Positions 9,964 through 17,335 are shown, counted from the first letter of the stretch. The stretch: DNA of 42,267 nucleotides from JAVWIF01 sp036639635 (GCA_036639635.1 JAVWIF010000011.1:1-42267); one strand, 5' to 3'. Program-made: numbers and translations. The notes: generated by a model not told the origin, from the sequence alone.

Positions 9964-9990
9964 CAATCTAAATATTAATATTTAGAATTG
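9964..9990. promoter_or_regulatory. Near-perfect palindrome before the signalling operon
   Basis: TCTAAATATTAATATTTAGA at 9967-9986 is a perfect 20-bp palindrome with no loop; CAAT/ATTG flanks (64-67 and 87-90 of this block) extend it further. It lies just upstream of the ribosome binding site of the leader ORF on the minus strand. The symmetry without a loop suits a dimeric DNA-binding protein better than an RNA hairpin, though a hairpin next to the ribosome binding site is also possible. No convincing promoter was fixed here. Confidence 0.45.
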
Positions 9991-9999
9991 TTTCATGAG

Positions 10000-10438
10000 C
10001 AAGCAAATCTTCTTACAAACAGTATACTATATTTCTGTTTCTATATGTATTCTCTCTTAAAATTGTATCAATTTAGAAATGTTCGTTGTCTATGATATAT
10101 TTATATGATTTGAACTCCCAATTCAATCATATAAAAGATACTTAAATTATAAGTTTTGTATGCTTTAAAGTCAAATTAACCTGTTGGAAATAATTGCATA
10201 ATAACATTCTTATCACAAATATATTCCTTTACCAATATTTTGTGACAAGTAGACCGGCTTCACTAGTCTTGTCTACACTTTCTTGTTATACTAAAGACAT
10301 AGATATCACGTGTTTATAACAAGAAAAAGGATGATAACAACGCCTATCAACGCTTACCATTCTTTTTTCTTGTAAAATAAATTTAAATAATTGCAATAAA
10401 ACTGATAACTTTTACGTTAAGTTAGTAGAAAGGACAAA
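10000..10438. other. Gene-free region with several inverted repeats
   Basis: The rest of the region between the minus-strand signalling operon and the plus-strand sigma gene has no credible gene. It holds several imperfect inverted repeats: 10102-10114 with 10122-10133 (one bulge), TCACAAATAT at 10213 with its partner at 10235-10245 (one bulge), GACA/TGTC with AGAC/GTCT at about 10243-10272, and ACAAGAAAAAGGA at 10319-10331 with 10361-10373, the latter enclosing TGATA/TATCA. The last could be a leader hairpin or attenuator of the sigma gene. No -35/-10 pair stands out, and an ECF-type self-promoter cannot be assigned by eye. Confidence 0.4.
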
Positions 10439-11011
10439 GTGAAGATGATAAACGAGGGGAAACGCAAAGAAGGCCAATACATAATTACTGAGCGCTTAAT
10501 GGAACAAATAGCTAATGGAGATGAAGAAGCATTTACAACATTGTACAACAATACCAGCAAAGCAATCTACTCCTATATTTTGTCACTTGTGAAAGATCAC
10601 CATCTTGCTCAAGATTTTATGCAAGACACTTACCTTTCTATTCGACAGAGTATTTCGCTTTATCAACCCTATCAAAAACCGATGGCTTGGATATTTCGAA
10701 TAGCAAGAAACCACGTCTATTCTTACTTTCGCACACAACAACAAAAAGGAAACAATGAATATCATGATGAACGTTTATATGAAGCACAATCTTATTCAAT
10801 TGAAGAAAACGAATTAGATAAAGTAGTATTACAAACAGCCTTACAAAAACTCAATGAAAAAGAACGCACTGTTATTATATTAAATGTCATCAATGGTTAT
10901 AAGTTTAGAGAAATAGCTTGTTACTTAGAACTCCCTTTAGGTAGTGTATTGGCTAGTTATCATCGTGGAATTCGTAAACTTAAAAGTAATTTAAAGGAGA
11001 TAATAGAATGA
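10439..11011 (+). CDS. ECF-type RNA polymerase sigma factor
   Basis: 190 residues. Region 2 is visible as the DFMQDTYLSIRQ helix and the MAWIFRIARNHVYSYFR promoter-melting segment. Region 4 is LNEKERTVIILNVINGYKFREIACYLELPLGSVLASYHRGIRKLK, a helix-turn-helix for the -35 element. There is no region 1 or 3, as in ECF sigma factors. The start is ambiguous: GTG at 10439 lies 4 nt after AAAGGA, while ATG at 10445 lies 10 nt after it. The stop overlaps the start of the next gene as ATGA (11008-11011), which pairs it with the membrane anti-sigma factor. Its regulon is not visible in the window. Confidence 0.9.
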   Translation: MKMINEGKRKEGQYIITERLMEQIANGDEEAFTTLYNNTSKAIYSYILSLVKDHHLAQDFMQDTYLSIRQSISLYQPYQKPMAWIFRIARNHVYSYFRTQQQKGNNEYHDERLYEAQSYSIEENELDKVVLQTALQKLNEKERTVIILNVINGYKFREIACYLELPLGSVLASYHRGIRKLKSNLKEIIE

Positions 11012-12141
11012 AAGTAAAACAAATAAAAAAACATCTAAAACAATCCCTTGATCAAGAAGTCCCTTCTCTATTAGACTCCATTACCCAGGTTCCAATAGTT
11101 AAAAAGGAGGTATTCAACATGAATACAAAAAATGAAAAAAAAGATCATAAGAAAAGCATATTCGTATGTGCTACCTCTGTTGTTCTCGCTTGTTGCCTTT
11201 GCTTTTTCGCCTTTACCACTTTACAAAATAAAGAAGCTATTCTACTTACCTTGGATATTAACCCTAGCATTGAGCTTTCCCTCACCAAACAAGAAAAAGT
11301 AATCTCCTGTATTGCGAAAAATAAAGATGCTGAAAAAATAATTAAAGGAATGGATTTAAAAGGAGTAGATTCAGATGTAGCATTAAATGCCATTGTAGGT
11401 TCTTTATATAAAAATGGATATTTTAATAAAGATAGTAAAAACAACGACATATTATTAAGTGTGAATAATCGAGACAAATCAAAAACAGCTGATTTAGAAA
11501 GTAAATATATGAAGTTATTAAAAGATATATTAAAAGAAGAACACTCTTATGGTAAGATTATTGCTCAAAAAGATATCATGAATAAAGCAAATGAAGAAAC
11601 TGCTAAAAAATATAATATCTCTGAAAGTAAAGCTGCTTTACTTGAAAAGATTATGGCAACATCAACTAGTTTGAGTAAAGATACCTTAGCTAACATGAGC
11701 ATCAAAGAGCTTGTCAAATATATGGATGATAATGATTTGGATCTTGAAGATATTGATGAAAAAGACATTGATGATGCCAATGATAAAGCAGATGATTTAA
11801 AAGATGCACAAGAAGAAGCACAAGAAAAGATTGAAGAACAAAAAGAAGATCAATTAAATAAGGAAAAAGAAGCAAAAGAAAAAGCGAGTGATCAAGCAAA
11901 AAAGGAAAAGGAAAAGAAAATTGAAGAAATAGAAAAACAACAAGAAAAGATTGAGGAACAAAAAGAAAAGCAATTAGATAAAGAAAAAGAAGCAAAAGAA
12001 AAAGCGAATGAACAAGCAAAAAAAGAAAAAGAAAAGCAAATTGAAGAAAAAGAGAGACAACAAGAATTAATTGAAGAACAAAAAGAGAAAGCAGAAGAAG
12101 CTGCAGACCAACAAAAAGAGTTAAATAATGTTGAAGATTAA
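11008..12141 (+). CDS. RsgI-type transmembrane anti-sigma factor
   Basis: 377 residues. A cytoplasmic N-terminus of about 50 residues is followed by one membrane segment (51-71). An extracellular domain with the RsgI-family signature LDINPSIEL (82-90) follows, then a helical stretch, and an acidic/basic Glu-Lys-Gln-rich tail (about 265-370) built of 40-residue repeats. Family knowledge: RsgI proteins cleave themselves at the Asn-Pro bond of this motif, here N85-P86, as a step in releasing the sigma factor. The gene overlaps the ECF sigma gene, so it is the likely inhibitor of that factor. An odd feature is a very strong internal AAGGAGG before an in-frame ATG at 11119, which would give a form lacking the first 37 residues. 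The long charged tail may be an extracellular coiled coil; the signal it senses is unknown. Confidence 0.82.
   Translation: MKVKQIKKHLKQSLDQEVPSLLDSITQVPIVKKEVFNMNTKNEKKDHKKSIFVCATSVVLACCLCFFAFTTLQNKEAILLTLDINPSIELSLTKQEKVISCIAKNKDAEKIIKGMDLKGVDSDVALNAIVGSLYKNGYFNKDSKNNDILLSVNNRDKSKTADLESKYMKLLKDILKEEHSYGKIIAQKDIMNKANEETAKKYNISESKAALLEKIMATSTSLSKDTLANMSIKELVKYMDDNDLDLEDIDEKDIDDANDKADDLKDAQEEAQEKIEEQKEDQLNKEKEAKEKASDQAKKEKEKKIEEIEKQQEKIEEQKEKQLDKEKEAKEKANEQAKKEKEKQIEEKERQQELIEEQKEKAEEAADQQKELNNVED
11827..12100 (+). repeat. 120-nt tandem coding repeats in the anti-sigma tail
   Basis: Two full 120-nt (40-codon) units begin at 11827 and 11947, and a partial third begins at 12067. Each starts with codons for KIEEQKE or LIEEQKE and runs through KEKEAKEKA and QAKKEKEK. 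The repeats encode a charged, probably helical, extracellular stalk. Copy number is likely to vary between strains. Confidence 0.75.
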
Positions 12142-12161
12142 AACACACTAGTATCATGATG

Positions 12162-12198
12162 GGTAAGTGTATAGTATAAATATACACTTACCTTTTTT
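12162..12198 (+). terminator. Intrinsic terminator after the sigma/anti-sigma pair
   Basis: A perfect 12-bp stem (GGTAAGTGTATA with its complement at 12181-12192), a 7-nt loop and a run of six T. It ends the ECF sigma/anti-sigma transcript. Confidence 0.9.
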
Positions 12199-12276
12199 CT
12201 ATGGTTATCATATAAGTCAATTATAAGTTTTCATCATATTTTCATCACATGAAAAAGTTAAGAAAATCTCTAAAAA

Positions 12277-12305
12277 TTGCATAACATCATAACTTTGTGT
12301 ATAAT
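12277..12305 (+). promoter_or_regulatory. Sigma-A-like promoter for the 942-aa PAS/GGDEF gene
   Basis: A perfect -10 TATAAT (12300-12305) lies 17 bp after a weak -35 TTGCAT (12277-12282). It is the best promoter candidate upstream of the gene and leaves a leader of about 110 nt. Confidence 0.6.
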
Positions 12306-12362
12306 GAACATATAAAACACTACTTAAGCAATACATAGCAGTTTAATAAGTAATTTTTATAC

Positions 12363-12399
12363 CGATTAAAAGATGTAATAATAGTACATCTTTTAATCG
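12363..12399 (+). promoter_or_regulatory. Perfect 15-bp hairpin in the 5' leader
   Basis: CGATTAAAAGATGTA (12363-12377) pairs perfectly with 12385-12399 around a 7-nt loop. It ends only 11 nt before the GGAGG ribosome binding site of the PAS/GGDEF gene and has no following T-run, so it is not a plain terminator. It may shield the mRNA end or control access to the ribosome binding site. Confidence 0.6.
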
Positions 12400-12423
12400 C
12401 ATAAAAAAAGGAGGATATTTTTT

Positions 12424-15252
12424 ATGCAAGATTTTTTACTTGATGAAACGTATATAACCAATGAGATATTGGAAAATGTCCCCGGTGGATTAGCTATTTA
12501 TCGCGTTGGTAAAACATTTGAAACTTTATACTATAATGATGGAGTTTGCTTATTATCTGGACATACGCGTGAAGAGTATGCTCGTGTCATCGCTAAAGAT
12601 GCGATGGATATCATCTACTATGAAGATCAACAAATGCTAGGAAACGAATTATCTAGAGCATTGAACGAAAAACGTAAAATCCGTATTTCTTATCGTATTT
12701 TGCATAAAAACAACACTCCTGTATGGATACATTTATGCGGTCAATATAAAGAAGATAAAGAATTAGGCTTACTCATTTATGCCGTTTTTATGGATATAAG
12801 TGATGAGCGAAAAATACAACAACTATTAAGTGAGCGAGCAGATAAAGATAGTTTAACAGGACTCTTTAATCGTATAAGTTTTGAGAATAGAATCACGATT
12901 GATTTAGAAAACAATGAAAGCACTTCGGCATTTATGATGATTGATATAGATAATTTTAAAAAAATAAATGATTCATTCGGACATACTGTAGGTGATACTA
13001 CCTTATGTAACATTGCTCAAATATTATTTCAAGTATTTGATAAGGATGGTTATGTCGCACGTATGGGTGGTGATGAATTTGCTGTATTTGTAAAAAACAT
13101 TGAATCAATAAGTGAATTAAATAAAAAAATTGATGCTTTTTTTACTACTATTCGTAACAATCAAAACAAAAGCATTCATACAATCCAAACTACGTGTTCC
13201 TTTGGAATAGCTCTTGCGCCAAAACATGGAAATACCTTCCATGAGTTATATGCCAATGCGGATAACGCCTTATTATTTGCAAAGAACAACGGAAAGAATC
13301 AATACCATTATTACGTAGAAGGCTTAGAACATCCTTATCCGTCCCTTTTAACTAATATGGAATGGTTACTAGACGAAACATCAAATGGGATTTATATCAG
13401 TGATTGTAATACCTATGATTTATTATATTTAAATCAAAAAACTCGAGATTTATGTAATGTTAAAGGTGATGAATACCTTGGTAAAAAATGTTATAAAGTA
13501 TTATTAGGAAATGATAAACCTTGTGATTTTTGTAAAATGAATCAAATGAAATTTGGAGAGTTGTATGAGCGTGAAGTCGTCATTGAAAAAAATAATATGA
13601 ACGCTATCTTAAAAGGTAAAATATTTAATTGGAATGGAATTAAAGCTCATGTTGAATTTGTTATTGACAATACACAACGTGCTCTCATTCATCAAAAATT
13701 AAAAGATACAGCTGCTCATTTACAAAACTTAATGGACTCCATTCCTGGAGGTATTGGTATCTTTGAAGTAGATGGTGACAATATCCAAGTACCTTATTTA
13801 AACGAAGGATTTTTTGCTCTTATTCATTGTGAAGTAACCGAAAAAAATCAATATTTAGGTGATTTCAATTACAATATTATCCATATTGATGATTTAAAAG
13901 GCTTCTATAAAGAGCTATATCGCGCCGTTAATGAGAACACAACTATGAATTATACATTTAGAATTAGACCCAAAAATCAAGCATGTGTTTGGTTAAATAT
14001 GCAAGCAAATATTGCGAAATCTGTTGGTAGCAAAACAACGTTATACTGTTCATTCTCGAATGTTACAGTCTTAAAGGATAATGAATTAGAAGCAAAACTT
14101 CAAAAAGATAAATTTGATATTGCCTTAGAAAACACCGATATTTGTGTTTGGGAATATAATATTAAAGAAAAGAAAGCCATACAAACAAAAAATTCAATGT
14201 TGATTTATCCTTTTGGTGAAGTTATTTATGATGTACCAGAATCACTCATTGAAAAAGGATATGTAAGTCCAGAGAGCATTGAAGATTATCGTGATATTTA
14301 TCGTCAATTAGAACAAGGAAATGCAGAACATAGTGTAGAAATACATTGGCTTGGTTTTGGTAGGAATAATGACTGGTGGGCAAAATTATCTCATACAATT
14401 ATTTATGATAATGCACACAACCCTATATTAGCAATGGGAACTACCAGTGATATTACCAATGAAAAGATTGCAATTAAGCACTATAACGAAGAACTAGAAA
14501 ACAGAAAGTTATTATCATCAACAACTGTCGTTACCTTCCAATTGAATCTAAGTCAGAACGATATTGAAGATTGTTTAATCAATGATCAAAAGCTTTCTAA
14601 ATTAGCCGAGTATACACAAGCGAGTACCTTATTTGAAAGTATACAAGCCTCCTTAGTTGGTGAAGAAGATCGCTTACACGCTAAAATACTCAATGTGAAA
14701 TATTTACTAGACCAATTTAATCAACAACATACACACTTAGAATGTGAATATCGTCGTAATTTAGGCGAAGGCTATATTCGCTACTTACACGTTACCATTA
14801 ATATGATAAAACATCCCGAAACATCTGACGTCATTGCTTTTATTTATACCAATGACTTAACAGAAAGTAAAATAACGGAATCAGCTATACGTAACTTTGT
14901 GAAGTTCTATTATGATTATATTATGTTCATTGATGGCTCACGCGCTAAGTATAAAATATATAATCGACAAAAAAGTGCTACTTATGGTGGTATTGATGAG
15001 GGAATCTATGAAGAATATTTTGAAAAGTATTTAAACAACTGTATTTCAGATGAAGAAAAAAGTCGTGTACTAAAAGACATAACAATTCCTAGAATCTATC
15101 AAGAATTAGAAAACAAAGATACTTATGAAGTGACTTTCATGGCTTATGAAAATAAGGTTGCTATAAAAAAAGAGCTGCGTTTCTCTTATATTGAAAAAGA
15201 TAGTAAAATGATTTTACTTGCACAATATAATATGAATCGACGCAATGATTAA
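12424..15252 (+). CDS. Multi-PAS diguanylate cyclase
   Basis: 942 residues, soluble. Order: PAS (10-130), GGDEF (138-296; MIDIDNFKKINDSFGH, MGGDEF at 214-219), a PAS-like domain with Cys-x10-Cys-x2-Cys (C356, C367, C370), two further PAS domains (about 430-550 and 555-685), and the bipartite sensory module (698-938) that the two hybrid kinases carry in front of HisKA. The GGDEF motif is intact, so c-di-GMP synthesis is expected; the inhibitory RxxD site is absent (DKDG at that place). The catalytic domain sits near the N-terminus with nearly all sensor domains behind it, which is unusual. The protein ends where the kinases begin their HisKA, as if the kinase half was never joined or was lost. 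The ATG follows GGAGGATATTTTTT. Its own promoter and leader hairpin suggest a separate transcript. Confidence 0.9.
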   Translation: MQDFLLDETYITNEILENVPGGLAIYRVGKTFETLYYNDGVCLLSGHTREEYARVIAKDAMDIIYYEDQQMLGNELSRALNEKRKIRISYRILHKNNTPVWIHLCGQYKEDKELGLLIYAVFMDISDERKIQQLLSERADKDSLTGLFNRISFENRITIDLENNESTSAFMMIDIDNFKKINDSFGHTVGDTTLCNIAQILFQVFDKDGYVARMGGDEFAVFVKNIESISELNKKIDAFFTTIRNNQNKSIHTIQTTCSFGIALAPKHGNTFHELYANADNALLFAKNNGKNQYHYYVEGLEHPYPSLLTNMEWLLDETSNGIYISDCNTYDLLYLNQKTRDLCNVKGDEYLGKKCYKVLLGNDKPCDFCKMNQMKFGELYEREVVIEKNNMNAILKGKIFNWNGIKAHVEFVIDNTQRALIHQKLKDTAAHLQNLMDSIPGGIGIFEVDGDNIQVPYLNEGFFALIHCEVTEKNQYLGDFNYNIIHIDDLKGFYKELYRAVNENTTMNYTFRIRPKNQACVWLNMQANIAKSVGSKTTLYCSFSNVTVLKDNELEAKLQKDKFDIALENTDICVWEYNIKEKKAIQTKNSMLIYPFGEVIYDVPESLIEKGYVSPESIEDYRDIYRQLEQGNAEHSVEIHWLGFGRNNDWWAKLSHTIIYDNAHNPILAMGTTSDITNEKIAIKHYNEELENRKLLSSTTVVTFQLNLSQNDIEDCLINDQKLSKLAEYTQASTLFESIQASLVGEEDRLHAKILNVKYLLDQFNQQHTHLECEYRRNLGEGYIRYLHVTINMIKHPETSDVIAFIYTNDLTESKITESAIRNFVKFYYDYIMFIDGSRAKYKIYNRQKSATYGGIDEGIYEEYFEKYLNNCISDEEKSRVLKDITIPRIYQELENKDTYEVTFMAYENKVAIKKELRFSYIEKDSKMILLAQYNMNRRND

Positions 15253-15262
15253 ATATTAGGTC

Positions 15263-15292
15263 TTGCCAACAATAACTAAACTATGGTATTAT
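15263..15292 (+). promoter_or_regulatory. Promoter for the fluoride-riboswitch transcript
   Basis: TTGCCA (15263-15268) and TATTAT (15287-15292) are 18 bp apart; an overlapping TATAAT is at 15290-15295. Either -10 would start transcription at about 15300, exactly where the aptamer begins. Confidence 0.55.
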
Positions 15293-15298
15293 AATCAA

Positions 15299-15360
15299 CG
15301 TTGGGAATGAAATCTCCCACGGTAATATACCGAAACCGCAAGTATGCTGATGACTTCTAC
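15299..15360 (+). ncRNA. Fluoride riboswitch aptamer (crcB RNA motif)
   Basis: The segment shows the hallmarks of the crcB motif: a GGGAATGAAATCTCCC stem region near 15303-15318, the linker ending in AAACCGC (15333-15339), and the highly conserved GCTGATGACTTCTAC (15346-15360). Family knowledge: this RNA binds fluoride with magnesium and switches on genes for fluoride resistance. The conserved 3' part is also the left arm of a terminator, so binding of fluoride in the aptamer should prevent termination. Confidence 0.9.
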
Positions 15361-15394
15361 GTTATTTTAAACGTAGATGTTGTCAGCTTTTTTT
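15346..15394 (+). terminator. Riboswitch-controlled terminator
   Basis: A 17-nt arm at 15346-15362 pairs with 15371-15387 (14 Watson-Crick pairs, two G-U, one mismatch), followed by seven T. It overlaps the conserved 3' half of the fluoride aptamer, so terminator and aptamer are mutually exclusive: an on-switch by fluoride. It ends 15 nt before the ATG of the antiporter. Confidence 0.9.
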
Positions 15395-15409
15395 GAATGG
15401 AGGAGCCTT

Positions 15410-16588
15410 ATGTTAACAAGTCTAGCTTATATTTTCTTATTAGGATTACTCATGAGTTCTATTTTTACAAAGTTAAAACTTCCTGCATTATTAGGGATGA
15501 TTATTACAGGTATGCTATTAAGTCCTTATGCTTTTGATTTATTAAGTCCATCTTTATTAAATATTTCCCCTGATCTAAGACAACTAGCTTTAGTTATCAT
15601 TTTAACAAGAGCTGGTTTATCTTTAGATATCACAGATTTAAAACAAGTTGGGCGTCCTGCTATTTTAATGTGTTTTCTACCTGCTTGTTTTGAGATTTTA
15701 GGTGTTGTACTACTTGCCCCACCTTTACTTGGTGTCAGTGTTTTAGAAGCGGCTATTATGGGAAGTGTCATTGCTGCTGTTTCACCTGCTGTTGTAGTAC
15801 CTAAAATGATCCATTTAATAGAACAAAAATATGGCGTAAATCATAGCATTCCACAACTCATCTTGGCAGGATCATCAGTTGATGATGTATTTGTAATTGT
15901 TTTGTTTACAGCTTTTACCTCTTTGGCAAAAGGTGGAGATATTTCTTTTATGAGTTTCTTACAAATTCCAATTTCTATTGTACTAGGAGTCGTCTTTGGA
16001 ATATTATGTGCACTTATTTTAATTTATTTCTTTAAACAATTCCATATGCGTGATTCCGTAAAAATATTAATTATACTCAGTATTTCTTTTCTATTAATAG
16101 AAGTACAAAATCAATTAGAAAGCATTCTTCCTTTTTCTGGTCTTTTAGCAATCATGAGTATAGGTATTACCATTTATCAAAAATATCCAACACTCGCGCA
16201 ACGCTTATCTCTTAAATATAATAAACTTTGGGTTGCTTCTGAAATCTTATTGTTCGTATTAGTTGGTGCTGGTGTGGATTTAAAATACGCATTTACAATT
16301 GGTATATTCGCTGTATTCTTAATCCTTGGTGCACTCGTTTTTCGTATGGTTGGCGTTGCCTGTTGTTTATTTAAAACAAAATTCACACCTAAAGAGCGCA
16401 TCTTTACAATGCTTGCTTATACACCTAAAGCAACCGTTCAAGCAGCCATTGGAGGAATCCCTTTAGCAATGAACTTACCTTGTGGGCAACAAGTATTAAG
16501 TATTGCTGTTTTATCAATTCTAATTAGTGCACCAATAGGTGCCATAGCTATTGATAAAACCTATAAAAAACTTCTGACAAAAAGCTAA
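15410..16588 (+). CDS. Cation:proton antiporter under fluoride control
   Basis: 392 residues with about 11-12 hydrophobic segments, of the Na+/H+ exchanger (CPA) superfamily. It shows the family's early LPALLGMIITGMLLSP and the mid-protein SSVDDVFVIVLF with paired acidic residues, where the ion site is expected. The start is ATG 15410, five bases after GGAGGA; a longer open frame from 15377 begins inside the riboswitch terminator and should be ignored. Known context: fluoride riboswitches mostly precede CrcB/Fluc or CLC-F channels, but Na+/H+ antiporters are among the recorded targets. It may help expel protons or ions during HF stress, or carry fluoride itself; the substrate cannot be fixed from sequence. 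No other fluoride gene is nearby. Confidence 0.88.
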   Translation: MLTSLAYIFLLGLLMSSIFTKLKLPALLGMIITGMLLSPYAFDLLSPSLLNISPDLRQLALVIILTRAGLSLDITDLKQVGRPAILMCFLPACFEILGVVLLAPPLLGVSVLEAAIMGSVIAAVSPAVVVPKMIHLIEQKYGVNHSIPQLILAGSSVDDVFVIVLFTAFTSLAKGGDISFMSFLQIPISIVLGVVFGILCALILIYFFKQFHMRDSVKILIILSISFLLIEVQNQLESILPFSGLLAIMSIGITIYQKYPTLAQRLSLKYNKLWVASEILLFVLVGAGVDLKYAFTIGIFAVFLILGALVFRMVGVACCLFKTKFTPKERIFTMLAYTPKATVQAAIGGIPLAMNLPCGQQVLSIAVLSILISAPIGAIAIDKTYKKLLTKS

Positions 16589-16686
16589 ATAAATATCATA
16601 TGGTTTTTTTTACAAATAGCTTATTAGACTGTCATTTTATATCCACTGCATAATTTAGAATAGTTCCTAAATGAAGAGCGTTATAA

Positions 16687-16727
16687 TTGACAGGCTTTCC
16701 TTTATACTTTATAATGAACAGTGTTCA
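16687..16727 (+). promoter_or_regulatory. tetR promoter with overlapping operator
   Basis: TTGACA (16687-16692), 17-bp spacer, TATAAT (16710-16715): a consensus sigma-A promoter. The palindrome TGAACAGTGTTCA (16715-16727) starts on the last base of the -10, ideally placed for autorepression by the TetR protein. The same TGAAC-N3-GTTCA pattern recurs at 17341-17353. Confidence 0.8.
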
Positions 16728-16745
16728 GTTAGGAGATGAAATACA

Positions 16746-17303
16746 ATGAATACAGTTGTTACATCTAAGGATGCAATTCTTAGTGCCGCGCGTTCTATCG
16801 TATCAGAAAATGGTTTATCTGCCTTACATATGCGTAGTGTAGCACAACGATGCAATATTGCATTAGGCTCACTCTACAATTACTTTCCATCTAAAAACGA
16901 CTTAACGATGGCTACTATCGAAAGTGTTTGGCAAGATATCTTCCATAAGGAAATGACTTGTGAAGCAAATACCTCCTTTCTCGCTTATGTAAGTCAAATA
17001 TTTGAAAGTGTACAACAAGGTATGCAAACCTATCCTAACTTCTTTAGTGCACATTCCATTAGTTTTGCTAGCAGTGAAAAAAAACAAGCCCATCAAATGA
17101 TGGATCGTTACTTTCAGCATATGAAAGAAGGTTTATTAAGTATTCTTGAACATGAAAATATCCGTAAAGATGCGTTTGGGGATACCTTTACCAAACAAGA
17201 CTTTGTTGAATTTATCATTACTTCTATATTAACCCTATTGATACAACATTCCTCTTGTCATACATTATTAGAAATCATAAAACGTACAATTTATGAATCA
17301 TAA
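16746..17303 (+). CDS. TetR/AcrR family transcriptional regulator
   Basis: 185 residues. The N-terminal TetR DNA-binding domain is clear: ILSAARSIVSENGLSALHMRSVAQRCNIALGSLYNYFPSKNDL (residues about 11-53), with the helix-turn-helix ending in the family's LYNYF-x-K signature. The C-terminal two thirds is an all-helical, ligand-binding-type region with no assignable ligand. The ATG follows TTAGGAGATGAAATACA. The gene has a consensus promoter with a palindrome at the start site, and a related palindrome sits before the next operon, so it probably represses itself and the three membrane-protein genes downstream. Confidence 0.9.
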   Translation: MNTVVTSKDAILSAARSIVSENGLSALHMRSVAQRCNIALGSLYNYFPSKNDLTMATIESVWQDIFHKEMTCEANTSFLAYVSQIFESVQQGMQTYPNFFSAHSISFASSEKKQAHQMMDRYFQHMKEGLLSILEHENIRKDAFGDTFTKQDFVEFIITSILTLLIQHSSCHTLLEIIKRTIYES

Positions 17304-17308
17304 AGATG

Positions 17309-17325
17309 CCCACTATTGTGGGTTT
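17309..17325 (+). terminator. Weak terminator after tetR
   Basis: CCCAC-TATT-GTGGG followed by only three T. It is short, so some read-through into the next operon is likely. Confidence 0.4.
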
Positions 17326-17335
17326 CATTAGAACA

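Noticed and set aside
11827..12100. Regular 120-nt repeats considered as a CRISPR-like array
   Set aside because: They are in-frame coding repeats without unique spacers, inside the anti-sigma gene.
11714..12187. 157-codon Leu/Phe-rich open frame on the minus strand
   Set aside because: It is the antisense of the Glu/Lys/Gln repeats of the anti-sigma tail; its hydrophobicity is a by-product of the codons on the other strand and it lacks a ribosome binding site.
12306..12423. Leader of the PAS/GGDEF gene examined for a c-di-GMP riboswitch
   Set aside because: Only the simple 15-bp hairpin is present; conserved GEMM motifs were not found here or before the other GGDEF genes.
15377..15409. Upstream extension of the antiporter frame
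   Set aside because: It starts inside the riboswitch terminator and has no ribosome binding site; ATG 15410 has GGAGGA at good spacing.
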